Below, in pieces: positions 55,355-63,297 of a DNA stretch of 64,000 nt; position 1 is the stretch's first letter, and the number at the start of each line of letters is the position of its first letter. Made by a program: the position numbers and the translations under genes. The stretch is from Clostridia bacterium (GTDB lineage: Bacteria > Bacillota > Clostridia > Christensenellales > CAG-314). The DNA lies in contig JAFVYC010000026.1 in assembly GCA_017500855.1 (NCBI GenBank), positions 1-64,000 on the forward strand, given 5' to 3'. The notes under the pieces are model-generated. The model did no database searches and had not been told where the DNA came from. It was given only the letters and a program-made list of their open reading frames with translations.

Positions 55355-55857
55355 CACAACACCACCGTCACAAACACAAGCACAACAAACATAATGCCCA
55401 CACTACGGAAGTAGTGAACAACGGTCACGTCGTTGAAGTACAGTTTTGCCGTTACTTTGTAGAACAGCAACGTTGCCAAAAAAGTGCTGACAAAGGGGAA
55501 CAAAACGCCACCCCATGCCAAAAGTATTGGTGTGAACAAGTGAACAAGGTTCAAAAGCCCACACAGCAAAAATCCAAAAGCGCAAGCGCACGTCACCAAA
55601 AACGTGTACTCGGCAGTTGGAAGGTTGTAGAGTTTGAGCGTTTTGAGCAAAAAATCCACTGCAAAGGGAAGGATCAACACCATTGCAACTGCCACTACCA
55701 AACAGCAAGCAATTGCCAACAGCGTGTTGTTTTGCTCGGAAAAAAGCGCAACGGTAGCCGATGCCTGTTGCCAGTTTGCAAATGCAAAAGTCAGCACGAA
55801 CAGCACCTTGGAAAGCACGTTGGAAAATTTGAAGTTGTTTCTCAGTTTTGTTATCAA
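55354..55857 (-). CDS. Small membrane protein, unrecognised
   Basis: This 167-residue protein has four predicted membrane segments and no recognised domain. It starts at TTG with GAGG 6 nt upstream and ends overlapping the M28 gene. Its position between holA and an M28 peptidase suggests an operon. Its role is unknown. Confidence 0.65.
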   Translation of the reverse strand: MITKLRNNFKFSNVLSKVLFVLTFAFANWQQASATVALFSEQNNTLLAIACCLVVAVAMVLILPFAVDFLLKTLKLYNLPTAEYTFLVTCACAFGFLLCGLLNLVHLFTPILLAWGGVLFPFVSTFLATLLFYKVTAKLYFNDVTVVHYFRSVGIMFVVLVFVTVVL

Positions 55858-55865
55858 TTGCTACC

Positions 55866-56840
55866 TCACAGTGCAACAAGTTGCATGATCAACGTTGTCA
55901 TTATTTGGTCTTCGTCCAAAAATGCTTTGAGTTTTTGGTCGGCATTGCCAAACAAATCCAACGCACGTTTGAGTTGCATTGCCTTGTACTTGCCGGCAAT
56001 TTCCTTGGCAAAACCAATTGCCGAAGCTTTGACGGAAAGATACTTGGCAAGTTCCTCGGCGGAAAATGCCGAAGTTTTTGCGTAGTACGCCCTGCGATAG
56101 AAGTTGTACAGTAGCGCAAACAGCCCCCTTGGGTCTTCCCCTTGGGCAACAAGCCCCTTGTACAAACCGATGGCTTGTTGGGCGTTTTTGCTTGCAATGC
56201 TTCCGGAAAGGTGGAAAACTGCGTACTCCACGTCTTTGTGCACAAGCAAATCTACCGTTTCCAACGTCACAGTGCCGTAGTCAATCAACTTTTGCGTTTC
56301 CGTACTTATCCTTGCCATGTCGTTGAGGCAATAGTTGGCAATTCGGGTTGCGCAAGCGCCGTCAATTTGCACGTTTTGGCGTTTTGCAAAGGAAACAATC
56401 CACCTTGCAACGCTTTGCGTGTCCAGTTTGCTACAATCCAACATTTCCATGCCGTTGATGCCTTCGAACGGGGCTTTGTCGTCGGCAACAATCACCAAGC
56501 AAAACTCTCCGTTGGCGCTGGCAACAAGTTTTTGCAATTGACTGCGCACGTCGGTTTTTTTGCGTTTTTGCTCCATTGTGGGCTTGGCAAGAAATGCCTT
56601 GAAATCCTCGCACACAACCATTTTGATGGGGCAAAACATGGACGGAGTGAGGCAAGCAAGTTGCAAGTCGTCCATCGTGGGGTTGACCAACGTGTCAAAA
56701 CCAAATTGCTTGTCCACTTGGTAGATGGACACAAGGTTGTCTAGCGCACGCTTCTTTACCCAAGCATCGTTGCCAAACATGCAAAAGGCAGAGGGTTTTT
56801 GGCTGTTAAGTTTTTCTTTCATGTCCAAAAATTTGATCAC
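55866..56840 (-). CDS. holA: DNA polymerase III subunit delta
   Basis: This 324-residue protein has the HolA N-terminus (IKFLDMKEKLNSQKPSAF), the central AAA+-like region without a P-loop, and a C-terminal helical domain (LYNFYRRAYYAKTSAFSAEELAKY). Delta opens the sliding clamp in the clamp loader. It starts at GTG with GGGAG upstream. The order comEC-holA is common in Firmicutes. Confidence 0.88.
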   Translation of the reverse strand: MIKFLDMKEKLNSQKPSAFCMFGNDAWVKKRALDNLVSIYQVDKQFGFDTLVNPTMDDLQLACLTPSMFCPIKMVVCEDFKAFLAKPTMEQKRKKTDVRSQLQKLVASANGEFCLVIVADDKAPFEGINGMEMLDCSKLDTQSVARWIVSFAKRQNVQIDGACATRIANYCLNDMARISTETQKLIDYGTVTLETVDLLVHKDVEYAVFHLSGSIASKNAQQAIGLYKGLVAQGEDPRGLFALLYNFYRRAYYAKTSAFSAEELAKYLSVKASAIGFAKEIAGKYKAMQLKRALDLFGNADQKLKAFLDEDQIMTTLIMQLVAL

Positions 56841-56847
56841 GGTTTTG

Positions 56848-58974
56848 TCACTCCCAAAATACTATATATATTCTACCATCTTTTTTTGTTATTGTAAAGT
56901 TTCCGTGCTTGTTTGCTCCGTAATTGCCGTCGATTTCCGCCTGATATTGCGACAAAGTTACCAAATTTGGTGGGAAATCGAAGTTTTCGTTGAAGGCGTA
57001 GACGTCAACGTCCTGCCGTTGGTTGACAAAGTACTGGCACTTGTACTTGTTTCCGTAGCAAACGCCAACGGAAATTCCATCCACCTTGACAACAACGCCG
57101 GCAACACCACCGTTGTACACACTTTGCACCGTGACGGAATTGCCCACGATGCTGTTGTTTGTCACACGGACGAAGGTCAACCCATTTTTGGCAAGCATTT
57201 GCTCGGCGCCGTCGTTGCCGGAAGTATCCAACACGTACACTTTGACGTTGGCATTTGCCGTGACGTACCTTTGCAAAACGTCAATGTTGCATTTGGCAAA
57301 ATCCGTCACCACAACCGTCAAATTGTCAACTTTGTAGGTGGAAAGCAGTTTGTCGGTGCTGTCGAAAGCAAAATCGTCCTTGAAGTTGGCAACCACAACG
57401 GCATCGCCACTTTTGGAAACTGCCGAAACAACAATGTCTTGGTAGCCGAATTCCACCGTGACAACGTCCCTTGTGGCAACGGGCACGCAGGCAACCACAA
57501 CGGAAAGCACCACCAAAACGGCGCAAACTGCCGACAAAATTGCCTTGCCCCTAGTTTTCAAGTTGACGTAGCCACCCATGGCAAACTGCCACACCATTGT
57601 TGCAACAATTGCCAAAACGGCAGTAGAAAGCGCAACTGTGGAAAACGGAATGCTTGCAAAAACGTTGGCAATCCACGAAACTGCCACCAAAACGTAGTCC
57701 ACCACAAACAATACGTAGTGGAAAACCCACGGAAGCATTGCAAAAATACTTGCAACAAACACCACCGTCACAAGAGGAATGGCAACGATGTTTGTGAGCA
57801 CGCCAACCAACGATGCTTGCCCAAAGTAGTAGCAACTGACAAAGAACGTGGAAACAGAACAACACGCCGACATTCCCACCGTGGCAAGAAGCCATTTGAG
57901 AAAGGCATTTTTGACGTTTTTGACACGACGTTGAAATGCGAAAAACAGCGTTGCAATGCCGTAGACGGACAAAACTGAAAGTTGAAAACCAACGTCGAAC
58001 AGGTACAACGGTTGCGCAAGCAAAATGACAACCACAGCCCACGAAAGCGACGTTAGCAAATCGTACCTGCCCAAGAAAGTTTTGGCAAGGTAGGTGCAAA
58101 CAACCATCAGTATTGCACGCAAAACCGACGGCGTGAAGTTGCAAACATAGGCGTAGAAACCAAGTGGAACAATCAAAATTGCAATTTGCACAAGTGGGTG
58201 CAACTTGAATTTGTTGAGTACAAAGCAAAAAATAGAAACGATGAAGCCAACGTGCAAACCACTTACTGCAAGCAAGTGGATGATACCTGCGCTTTTGAAC
58301 GCTTCCGTTTGCTCAACGTCCATTGCGTTTCGGTCGCCCGTGAGCAATGCGTACACAATGTCGCCGTGCTGTGGCGCATAGGTTGTTGCCACGTTGTAGA
58401 CGTAGGCACGAACAGTTTCCGCAAGTGTCAGTTTGCCTGCAGTTTGCGCCACAATTTCGTGATCCGTCAGTTGGTAGCGCACGCCGTTGCGAACGGGAGA
58501 GGTGTCCACACCGTTTTTGAACACGTAGACGGAGCGCAACGTGCCCCTTGCAGTGACAACGTCGCCCGTTTGAAAGGTGCTTGCATCAAACACCACCACT
58601 TGCACTTTGCCACTCAATTTGCCATCCTGCGTTGAGCAATTTTCCAAGTACAGCACGTTTTTGGCGTTGCCGTTTCTGCCAATGTCGGAAACACGCCCTG
58701 TCAGCACAACTTGCTCGGCAACAATTTGGCGCTGTTGTTGGTTGTGGTAGCAAAGGTTGAGCAAGCCAAAGCCCAACAAAACGGAAAGGCAAACTGCAAC
58801 AAATTGCCAAACGTTCCACTTGAAAACAATTGTGCAAACCAAGTACGCCACGCACGCCACAGCCACAACGATGGGCAAAACGTACAATCCGTACAGACAA
58901 AACACAGCACAGAAAATGCCAACTGCAAGCCCCAAAGCGCAAAAAAGCGATGGGCGAAAATTAATCAATCTCAT
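56848..58974 (-). CDS. comEC: ComEC-type DNA uptake channel with a degenerate MBL domain
   Basis: This 708-residue protein has an N-terminal DUF4131 region with two membrane helices and an OB-like domain, then the ComEC core with many helices (SGLHVGFIVSI, LLTGDRNAMD, TPSVLRAILM). The C-terminal domain keeps an MBL-like length but lacks the VGQGDA and HxHxDH motifs; the matching place reads VVVTDFAKCN. ComEC takes single-stranded DNA across the membrane in transformation. Some bacteria carry such a domain without the nuclease site. Confidence 0.87.
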   Translation of the reverse strand: MRLINFRPSLFCALGLAVGIFCAVFCLYGLYVLPIVVAVACVAYLVCTIVFKWNVWQFVAVCLSVLLGFGLLNLCYHNQQQRQIVAEQVVLTGRVSDIGRNGNAKNVLYLENCSTQDGKLSGKVQVVVFDASTFQTGDVVTARGTLRSVYVFKNGVDTSPVRNGVRYQLTDHEIVAQTAGKLTLAETVRAYVYNVATTYAPQHGDIVYALLTGDRNAMDVEQTEAFKSAGIIHLLAVSGLHVGFIVSIFCFVLNKFKLHPLVQIAILIVPLGFYAYVCNFTPSVLRAILMVVCTYLAKTFLGRYDLLTSLSWAVVVILLAQPLYLFDVGFQLSVLSVYGIATLFFAFQRRVKNVKNAFLKWLLATVGMSACCSVSTFFVSCYYFGQASLVGVLTNIVAIPLVTVVFVASIFAMLPWVFHYVLFVVDYVLVAVSWIANVFASIPFSTVALSTAVLAIVATMVWQFAMGGYVNLKTRGKAILSAVCAVLVVLSVVVACVPVATRDVVTVEFGYQDIVVSAVSKSGDAVVVANFKDDFAFDSTDKLLSTYKVDNLTVVVTDFAKCNIDVLQRYVTANANVKVYVLDTSGNDGAEQMLAKNGLTFVRVTNNSIVGNSVTVQSVYNGGVAGVVVKVDGISVGVCYGNKYKCQYFVNQRQDVDVYAFNENFDFPPNLVTLSQYQAEIDGNYGANKHGNFTITKKDGRIYIVFWE

Positions 58975-59467
58975 AGTCGCCCTCGCTCACGTAGAATTTG
59001 TAGTAGTTGTCGTTGTAGAAGTTGCCAAGCGCAAGTTTCATTTCGTTGCGATTGGAAATTTTGCCGTTTTGCTCAATGTAGTCGGCAAGCGCATTGATGA
59101 CTTGCTCGTCCACACCATCCACAGGCAAGCGAGCAAGCACAAACATGCCGTTGACGTTGATGCTGTCGTACTTGACGCCATCAACGTGGAATGGCACGAT
59201 GACGGTGGCAATTTGCCCATCCACAATGCGATAGACGTAGTCCGGGTACACGCCCTGTGGCAACAGCACGGCTTGGTTGATGGCAAAGAAGTAGTCGTTG
59301 CCGGATGCAATTTGAAAGTAGCCGTCCGTTTCCACTGCGCCACAAATGTACAGCGTGTGCAAAACTTCGCCACCCGGCTCGCCAACGTCTTCGGGAGCAA
59401 GTGGACTGCACGCTGAAAGGCACAAAATAACTATGGACAGCAACACAATCAAAAATTTGTTTTTCAT
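58961..59467 (-). CDS. Lipoprotein of unknown function
   Basis: This 168-residue protein starts with a signal peptide (residues 1-18) ending in the lipobox LSAC, with Cys as the lipidated residue. The mature part is small and beta-rich, with no recognised domain. ATG 59467 is chosen because it gives a proper signal peptide; no good SD is seen. It overlaps comEC and follows a structured RNA, so it may be expressed by read-through. Confidence 0.75.
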   Translation of the reverse strand: MKNKFLIVLLSIVILCLSACSPLAPEDVGEPGGEVLHTLYICGAVETDGYFQIASGNDYFFAINQAVLLPQGVYPDYVYRIVDGQIATVIVPFHVDGVKYDSINVNGMFVLARLPVDGVDEQVINALADYIEQNGKISNRNEMKLALGNFYNDNYYKFYVSEGDYEID

Positions 59468-59479
59468 TTGTAAAAAAAA

Positions 59480-59659
59480 TCCCACCATAGCCGGGTTTTA
59501 CGATGGTTTCAACCTGAGTTAACAGGTGGGTAATCTGCCAACGGCCATCAGTCTTTCACCGGACAAAGTCTCTGACTCCACACGGAAGCCTTCGTGACCT
59601 GACATCAGCAATTGGACGCAATTCCCTTTTACGAAATGTGGTTGACGCAAATGTAAAAC
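59480..59659 (-). ncRNA. Structured RNA, candidate 6S RNA
   Basis: On the minus strand about 180 nt between 59659 and a T run at 59472-59479 hold several long-range helices. GUUUUAC (59653-59659) pairs with GUAAAAC (59495-59501), and UCAACC (59640-59645) pairs with GGUUGA (59509-59514). A small hairpin ACCUG/CAGGU lies on the 3' side. The rod with a central bubble and this hairpin fits Firmicutes 6S RNA. CCCACC (59525-59530) could instead pair with GGUGGG (59481-59486) to form the terminator. No clean promoter was found. Confidence 0.5.
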
Positions 59660-59802
59660 TTATCGTACAAGGCAGGATGTAGTATATTTACTATATGATA
59701 CTATATTTTGCGCAAATTTTCAACACAAATAACCAACAATTAAGCGAGATTGAAAGATAATTTTTCATTATTTTGCTATTTTCAATTTTTTTTTGCAAAT
59801 AG

Positions 59803-59831
59803 TTGCAATACCAAGTCAACTGTGGTATAAT
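59803..59831 (+). promoter_or_regulatory. Promoter of tRNA-Glu
   Basis: TTGCAA (59803-59808), 17 bp, TATAAT (59826-59831), about 18 nt upstream of the tRNA. Confidence 0.85.
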
Positions 59832-59849
59832 ATTGAAAGAAGTGAATTT

Positions 59850-59925
59850 GCCCTCATTGTCTAGCGGCCTAGGACGTCGCCCTCTCACGGCGAAAACAGG
59901 GGTTCGAGTCCCCTTGGGGGTACCA
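59850..59925 (+). tRNA. tRNA-Glu (CTC)
   Basis: A complete cloverleaf with anticodon CTC. The acceptor GCCCTCA pairs with TGGGGGT, followed by discriminator A and an encoded CCA. It is transcribed alone on the plus strand and lies next to the hairpin array and repeat-flanked gene, so it could mark a hot spot for inserted DNA. Confidence 0.95.
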
Positions 59926-59930
59926 AAAAA

Positions 59931-59968
59931 GAAGCAACTTTTGTCTACCAAAAGTTGCTTCTTTTTTT
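59931..59968 (+). terminator. Terminator after tRNA-Glu
   Basis: A perfect 13-bp stem (GAAGCAACTTTTG with CAAAAGTTGCTTC) and 5-nt loop, followed by seven T. Confidence 0.95.
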
Positions 59969-59969
59969 A

Positions 59970-60137
59970 TCCATTGCGAAAGCGATGGCATATCATCACG
60001 CTTTAGCGTGTATATCATCGCCGCAGGCGTATATCATCAACCGCAGGTTGTATCGCTTTCGCAATGATGATATACAATGCTTCGCATTGATGATATTCCG
60101 CAACAAGTTGCGGATGATATACAAGGCCTTGCCTTGA
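59970..60137. repeat. Array of short palindromic hairpins separated by ATATCATC/GATGATAT
   Basis: At least seven short hairpins follow one another, such as CATTGCGAAAGCGATG, CGCTTTAGCG, CAACCGCAGGTTG, CAATGCTTCGCATTG, CCGCAACAAGTTGCGG and CAAGGCCTTGCCTTG. Linkers read ATATCATC in the left half and GATGATAT in the right half, so the whole array is itself an inverted repeat around about 60055. The stems differ in sequence. This looks like a REP-like or MITE-like dispersed element. Confidence 0.85.
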
Positions 60138-60157
60138 TTTTTCTGGTTGCATCAATT

Positions 60158-60196
60158 CCCAATCTCACGGCCCTGTTTTAGGAACATGATGCGCAC
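60158..60196 (+). repeat. Left copy of an imperfect 39-bp direct repeat
   Basis: The stretch matches 60827-60865 with about 33 of 39 positions identical, starting CCCAATC and ending TGCGCAC. The two copies flank the AT-rich small gene at 60358-60726. Confidence 0.75.
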
Positions 60197-60229
60197 GTCG
60201 ATCTTTGTTTGAATTATATTTGGAATAAA

Positions 60230-60258
60230 TTGACAATTGAAAACTGTTATATTATAAT
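60230..60258 (+). promoter_or_regulatory. Promoter of the SHOCT-like small membrane protein
   Basis: A perfect TTGACA (60230-60235), 17 bp, and a perfect TATAAT (60253-60258). The leader to the ATG is about 93 nt. Confidence 0.88.
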
Positions 60259-60357
60259 TTATTATGATGATGGTTGGTTGATTTGTGCAATTGCAATCAG
60301 GTTTTGTAATCCTCAACGTGCCAACTTTGTCTAGTGCATTTTTACAGGAGGAATAAT

Positions 60358-60726
60358 ATGTTTAAGAACATCAGTAGTAAAATTAAAGGATTTGCACCAT
60401 TTTTTCTTTGCTTAGGCATTCTTGCATCCATTATAACCGGTATAGTTCTCATGGTTAAAGGTGCAGTCGCAGGATTATGGATATGTTTACTAGGTCCTCT
60501 TGCATCTTGGATATTCTCTTGCCTGTTTTATGGTTTTGGTGAACTTATTGAAAACACAAGTATTATTGTCAAAAATACTACCAAAGCAGAATCGGGAACT
60601 AAAGGTTCAACAACACAATCTAAAAGAGCCAAAGAACTAAAGAAACTTTATTCTCAAGGAAAACTTACCAAAGAAGAGTATGATGAAGCTGTTGAAAACC
60701 TAGCAGTACTAATAGACGAAGATTAA
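60358..60726 (+). CDS. Small two-helix membrane protein with a SHOCT-like C-terminus
   Basis: This 122-residue protein has two membrane segments (about 15-37 and 42-62), a linker and a C-terminal segment KKLYSQGKLTKEEYDEA resembling the SHOCT oligomerisation domain. AGGAGG precedes ATG 60358. Its codons (ATA, TTA, CTA, AGA) differ sharply from the rest of the window, and it lies between imperfect direct repeats next to a tRNA, so it was probably acquired. Function unknown. Confidence 0.85.
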   Translation: MFKNISSKIKGFAPFFLCLGILASIITGIVLMVKGAVAGLWICLLGPLASWIFSCLFYGFGELIENTSIIVKNTTKAESGTKGSTTQSKRAKELKKLYSQGKLTKEEYDEAVENLAVLIDED

Positions 60727-60742
60727 TATTTTTTAATATATA

Positions 60743-60776
60743 CAAAAATCCATCTTTTTCAGATGGATTTTTTTCA
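60743..60776 (+). terminator. Terminator after the SHOCT-like gene
   Basis: A 9-bp stem (AATCCATCT with AGATGGATT) and 5-nt loop, followed by a T run. Confidence 0.92.
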
Positions 60777-60826
60777 CCATTGACATTTCTTTGCTCGCAC
60801 ATCGATGTCGTAAAAAGAGAATAACC

Positions 60827-60865
60827 CCCAATCCCACTGCACTGTTTTTGGAACACGGTGCGCAC
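60827..60865 (+). repeat. Right copy of the imperfect 39-bp direct repeat
   Basis: About 33 of 39 positions match 60158-60196. Short related words (GCACATCGATGTCG near 60797) occur just to the left, similar to bases following the left copy. The rest of 60777-60932 holds no gene. Confidence 0.75.
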
Positions 60866-60932
60866 TTTGGGGTGCATTTCAAAACCAAGCCCTTTTCCTT
60901 TGCAACCACTGCAAAACCCCCAACCCGTGTAC

Positions 60933-60961
60933 AAAAAAAAGGCTCGCAAGAGCCTTTTTTT
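60933..60961 (-). terminator. Terminator after the secreted phosphoesterase gene
   Basis: A stem AAGGCTC with GAGCCTT and a 4-nt loop, flanked by A and T runs, about 10 nt after the stop on the minus strand. It could work on either strand. Confidence 0.9.
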
Positions 60962-60970
60962 GTTTGTGTG

Positions 60971-62083
60971 TTATCTGTTCAAATAGAACACGTGAGTTTC
61001 CACGTTCCATGGGTCGGCAGAGTTCATTGTGAAACTGCGACTGCCACGTGTTTCCGTGCTACCGTAGCCGTGTGTGCTACATCCCGGGGAGTAGCTGAGC
61101 ATAACGCCCTTGTACTCTACCATGTAGCTGTTCATGTGGTCGTGTCCGCTTACAGTTGCAACAACGTCGCCACGTTGTGTGAGAGTTGTGAACAAACCGG
61201 AGTTGATTGGAGATGCGCCAACGGGGTCAAGTTTTTCGCCATCCCACTTGGAAAGCGCATTTTTGTTTTGCCATGCGTAGTATATTTCTTGAAGTGGCAT
61301 GTGGAAAGCCATGATGCCCGGGATTGGTCCCAAGAAGTATTCTTCAAGCATCAAAGACGTTTGGTAGTACCATTGAATTTGGTCTGCGTGGATGTAGTCG
61401 TAGTAGCCACCCCATGCAGAGTAGTCAATGCCGGAAAAGTCGGGTTTGGAAATGGGCAACAATGCCTTTTGGTCTTCCGTGCTGAGCATGCTACCGGAGT
61501 CCAAGCACCAAATGAGGTGACTGATTGTGTCACTTTCGTACTCGTACACAGGCAAAACGTAGTTGCCAACACCCGTCAAGTTTTCGTCGCCACGTTTGGA
61601 AACGCAGTACTCGTAGGATTCATAGATGGCTTGCAATTCTTCCTTGCTCAATCCACCTTCTTGGTCGTGGTTGCCGTAGACGTGGCACCAAGGAATTTGT
61701 TGTTGCTCTATGTAGCCAACAATGGAGTCGAGTGCTTCACGCAGTTTTTGTTCGTTTGCACAAATTGCATTGTCGCCCGTGAAAAGCACAAGGTCGGGTT
61801 GTTCAGTATCGATGATTTTTTTGATGTCGTTTTGCACGTTGAGGTCGATTGCTCCACTTGCGTGCACGTCGGCAAGAACAGTCACCTTGAATTCGCCGTT
61901 TTCGTCGCATTGAAGGCGAATTTTGCTAGCCAAAACTTCCTCCACTTTTTCTTTTAGTTCGGCTTGCGCCCTTTTGTCGCTACTAGAGTTAGACACCAAT
62001 TGTCCTGCAAAGAAAGAGCCAACGCCCACAATAACAACAAGCGCTACCAACAAAACAATTTTCAAAACCTTATTTTGTTTCAT
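60971..62083 (-). CDS. Membrane-anchored or secreted metallophosphoesterase
   Basis: This 370-residue protein has an N-terminal hydrophobic segment (about 8-28) and a calcineurin-like domain with VLADVHASG, LFTGDNAICANE, VYGNHDQEGG, AFHMPLQEIYYA and VSGHDHMNSY. All metal ligands are visible. It likely acts outside the membrane on an unknown phosphoester, and resembles purple-acid-phosphatase-like clostridial proteins. AAGGAGG precedes the ATG. Confidence 0.87.
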   Translation of the reverse strand: MKQNKVLKIVLLVALVVIVGVGSFFAGQLVSNSSSDKRAQAELKEKVEEVLASKIRLQCDENGEFKVTVLADVHASGAIDLNVQNDIKKIIDTEQPDLVLFTGDNAICANEQKLREALDSIVGYIEQQQIPWCHVYGNHDQEGGLSKEELQAIYESYEYCVSKRGDENLTGVGNYVLPVYEYESDTISHLIWCLDSGSMLSTEDQKALLPISKPDFSGIDYSAWGGYYDYIHADQIQWYYQTSLMLEEYFLGPIPGIMAFHMPLQEIYYAWQNKNALSKWDGEKLDPVGASPINSGLFTTLTQRGDVVATVSGHDHMNSYMVEYKGVMLSYSPGCSTHGYGSTETRGSRSFTMNSADPWNVETHVFYLNR

Positions 62084-62151
62084 AATTCCTCCTTGATAGG
62101 TAAAAAATACTTGAAAACAGTTGCAAAAGTCGGCAACTATTCTACCACACT

Positions 62152-62180
62152 ATTTTATACCCAAAAAGTGCTTTTGTCAA
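62152..62180 (-). promoter_or_regulatory. Promoter of the secreted phosphoesterase gene
   Basis: TTGACA (62175-62180), 17 bp, TAAAAT (62152-62157) on the minus strand. The leader to the ATG is about 65 nt. Confidence 0.85.
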
Positions 62181-62233
62181 TAGGCATTTTTTACAAAATG
62201 GCAACAATTTTGGCAAAATAAATGATAGCGCAA

Positions 62234-62267
62234 ACAAAAAAAACGCAAACTGCATTGAGTTTGCGTT
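62234..62267 (-). terminator. Terminator after pfkA
   Basis: A 9-bp stem (AACGCAAAC with GTTTGCGTT) and 8-nt loop, followed by a T run on the minus strand, about 45 nt after the pfkA stop. Confidence 0.88.
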
Positions 62268-62311
62268 AGTTTTGCTATTGAAAAGTTGTGTTGTGCAATT
62301 TTGACTGTTGA

Positions 62312-63283
62312 TTAGAATGCTTCCACCAATTTGTTTGCAAGGTTGTACAAATCCATGTTGAAACTGCGACGTTGAGCCAAAGCGTCCACAATGTCGTCGT
62401 CGATGATTTCGTTGTTGCGAATGCCAACAACTCTGTTTGTTTTGCCTTCCAACAAGCAATTTACGGCGTGTTCCGACATACGAATTGCCAAAAGTCTGTC
62501 TTGGAAGGAAGCATCGCCACCACGTTGAATGTGACCAACGTTCATTGGGCGAATGTTGATGCCTTCGATTGCTTGAGCAATTTGAGCGCAAACGTCCGTT
62601 GCTTTGCCAACGCCTTCGGCAACAACAATGATGTTGTCCTTCTTGTCGTGTTGGATGTTGTGGCGAACACGTGCAATAACTTCGTTGATGTCGAAGCGCA
62701 CTTCGGGAACAAGAATAAGTTCCGCACCGCTTGTGATGCCTGCGTACAAAGCAATGTCTCCGCAGTTGCGTCCCATAACTTCCACAACACAGTTGCGGTC
62801 GTTGCTGGTCATTGTGTCACGAAGCATTTTGATTGTGTTCATTACTGCGTTTACAGCGCTGTCGAAGCCCAACGTGAAGTCGGTGTAGGCAAGGTCGTTG
62901 TCGATTGTGCCGGGAATGCCCATTGTTTTGATACCGTACTGTGTAGACAAAACTTTTGCGCCTTGGAAGCTTCCGTCGCCACCAATAACAATCAATCCTT
63001 CGATGCCGTTGTCTACCAATGTTTTTACAGCGCTTTTTTGACCTTCCACAGTTTTCATTTCGGGGCATCTTGCTGTTTTGAGAACAGTTCCGCCACGGTG
63101 GATGATTTCGTCCACGCTACGCATGTCCATTTTGTGAATTTTGCCTTCGATGAGCCCTTTGTAGCCCAAATCAATGCCGTACACTTCCATTCCGCAACCA
63201 ATTGCATATCTTACTGTTGCATACACGGCAGCGTTCATGCCTTGAGCATCGCCACCACTTGTCAACACGCCAATTTTTTTCAT
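62312..63283 (-). CDS. pfkA: ATP-dependent 6-phosphofructokinase
   Basis: This 323-residue enzyme phosphorylates fructose 6-phosphate. It has GVLTSGGDAQGMNAA (usually GGDAPGMNAA), IGGDGSFQGA, GIPGTIDNDL with the catalytic Asp, and MGRNCGDIAL. The Gly in GGDGS and PGTIDND mark it as ATP-type, not pyrophosphate-type. The usual first Arg of the AIRxVVR effector segment is Tyr here, so allosteric control may differ. It follows the GH20 gene by about 14 nt. Confidence 0.95.
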   Translation of the reverse strand: MKKIGVLTSGGDAQGMNAAVYATVRYAIGCGMEVYGIDLGYKGLIEGKIHKMDMRSVDEIIHRGGTVLKTARCPEMKTVEGQKSAVKTLVDNGIEGLIVIGGDGSFQGAKVLSTQYGIKTMGIPGTIDNDLAYTDFTLGFDSAVNAVMNTIKMLRDTMTSNDRNCVVEVMGRNCGDIALYAGITSGAELILVPEVRFDINEVIARVRHNIQHDKKDNIIVVAEGVGKATDVCAQIAQAIEGINIRPMNVGHIQRGGDASFQDRLLAIRMSEHAVNCLLEGKTNRVVGIRNNEIIDDDIVDALAQRRSFNMDLYNLANKLVEAF

Positions 63284-63297
63284 GATAAACCCCTTCC

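Noticed and set aside
59480-59659. SRP RNA or cobalamin riboswitch
   Set aside because: Short matches to ATGTCAGGTC (SRP) and AAGGGAA (cobalamin) exist, but the GGAA tetraloop with AGCAG and the later cobalamin core are missing.
59691-59951. 86-codon frame on the minus strand
   Set aside because: It is antisense to tRNA-Glu and its terminator, a common false call.
59970-60137. CRISPR array
   Set aside because: Units are palindromes of different sequence with short linkers; there is no constant direct repeat with even spacers and no cas genes.
62312-63283. Pyrophosphate-dependent phosphofructokinase
   Set aside because: The GGDGS and PGTIDND motifs match the ATP type, not the Asp and Lys of the PPi type.
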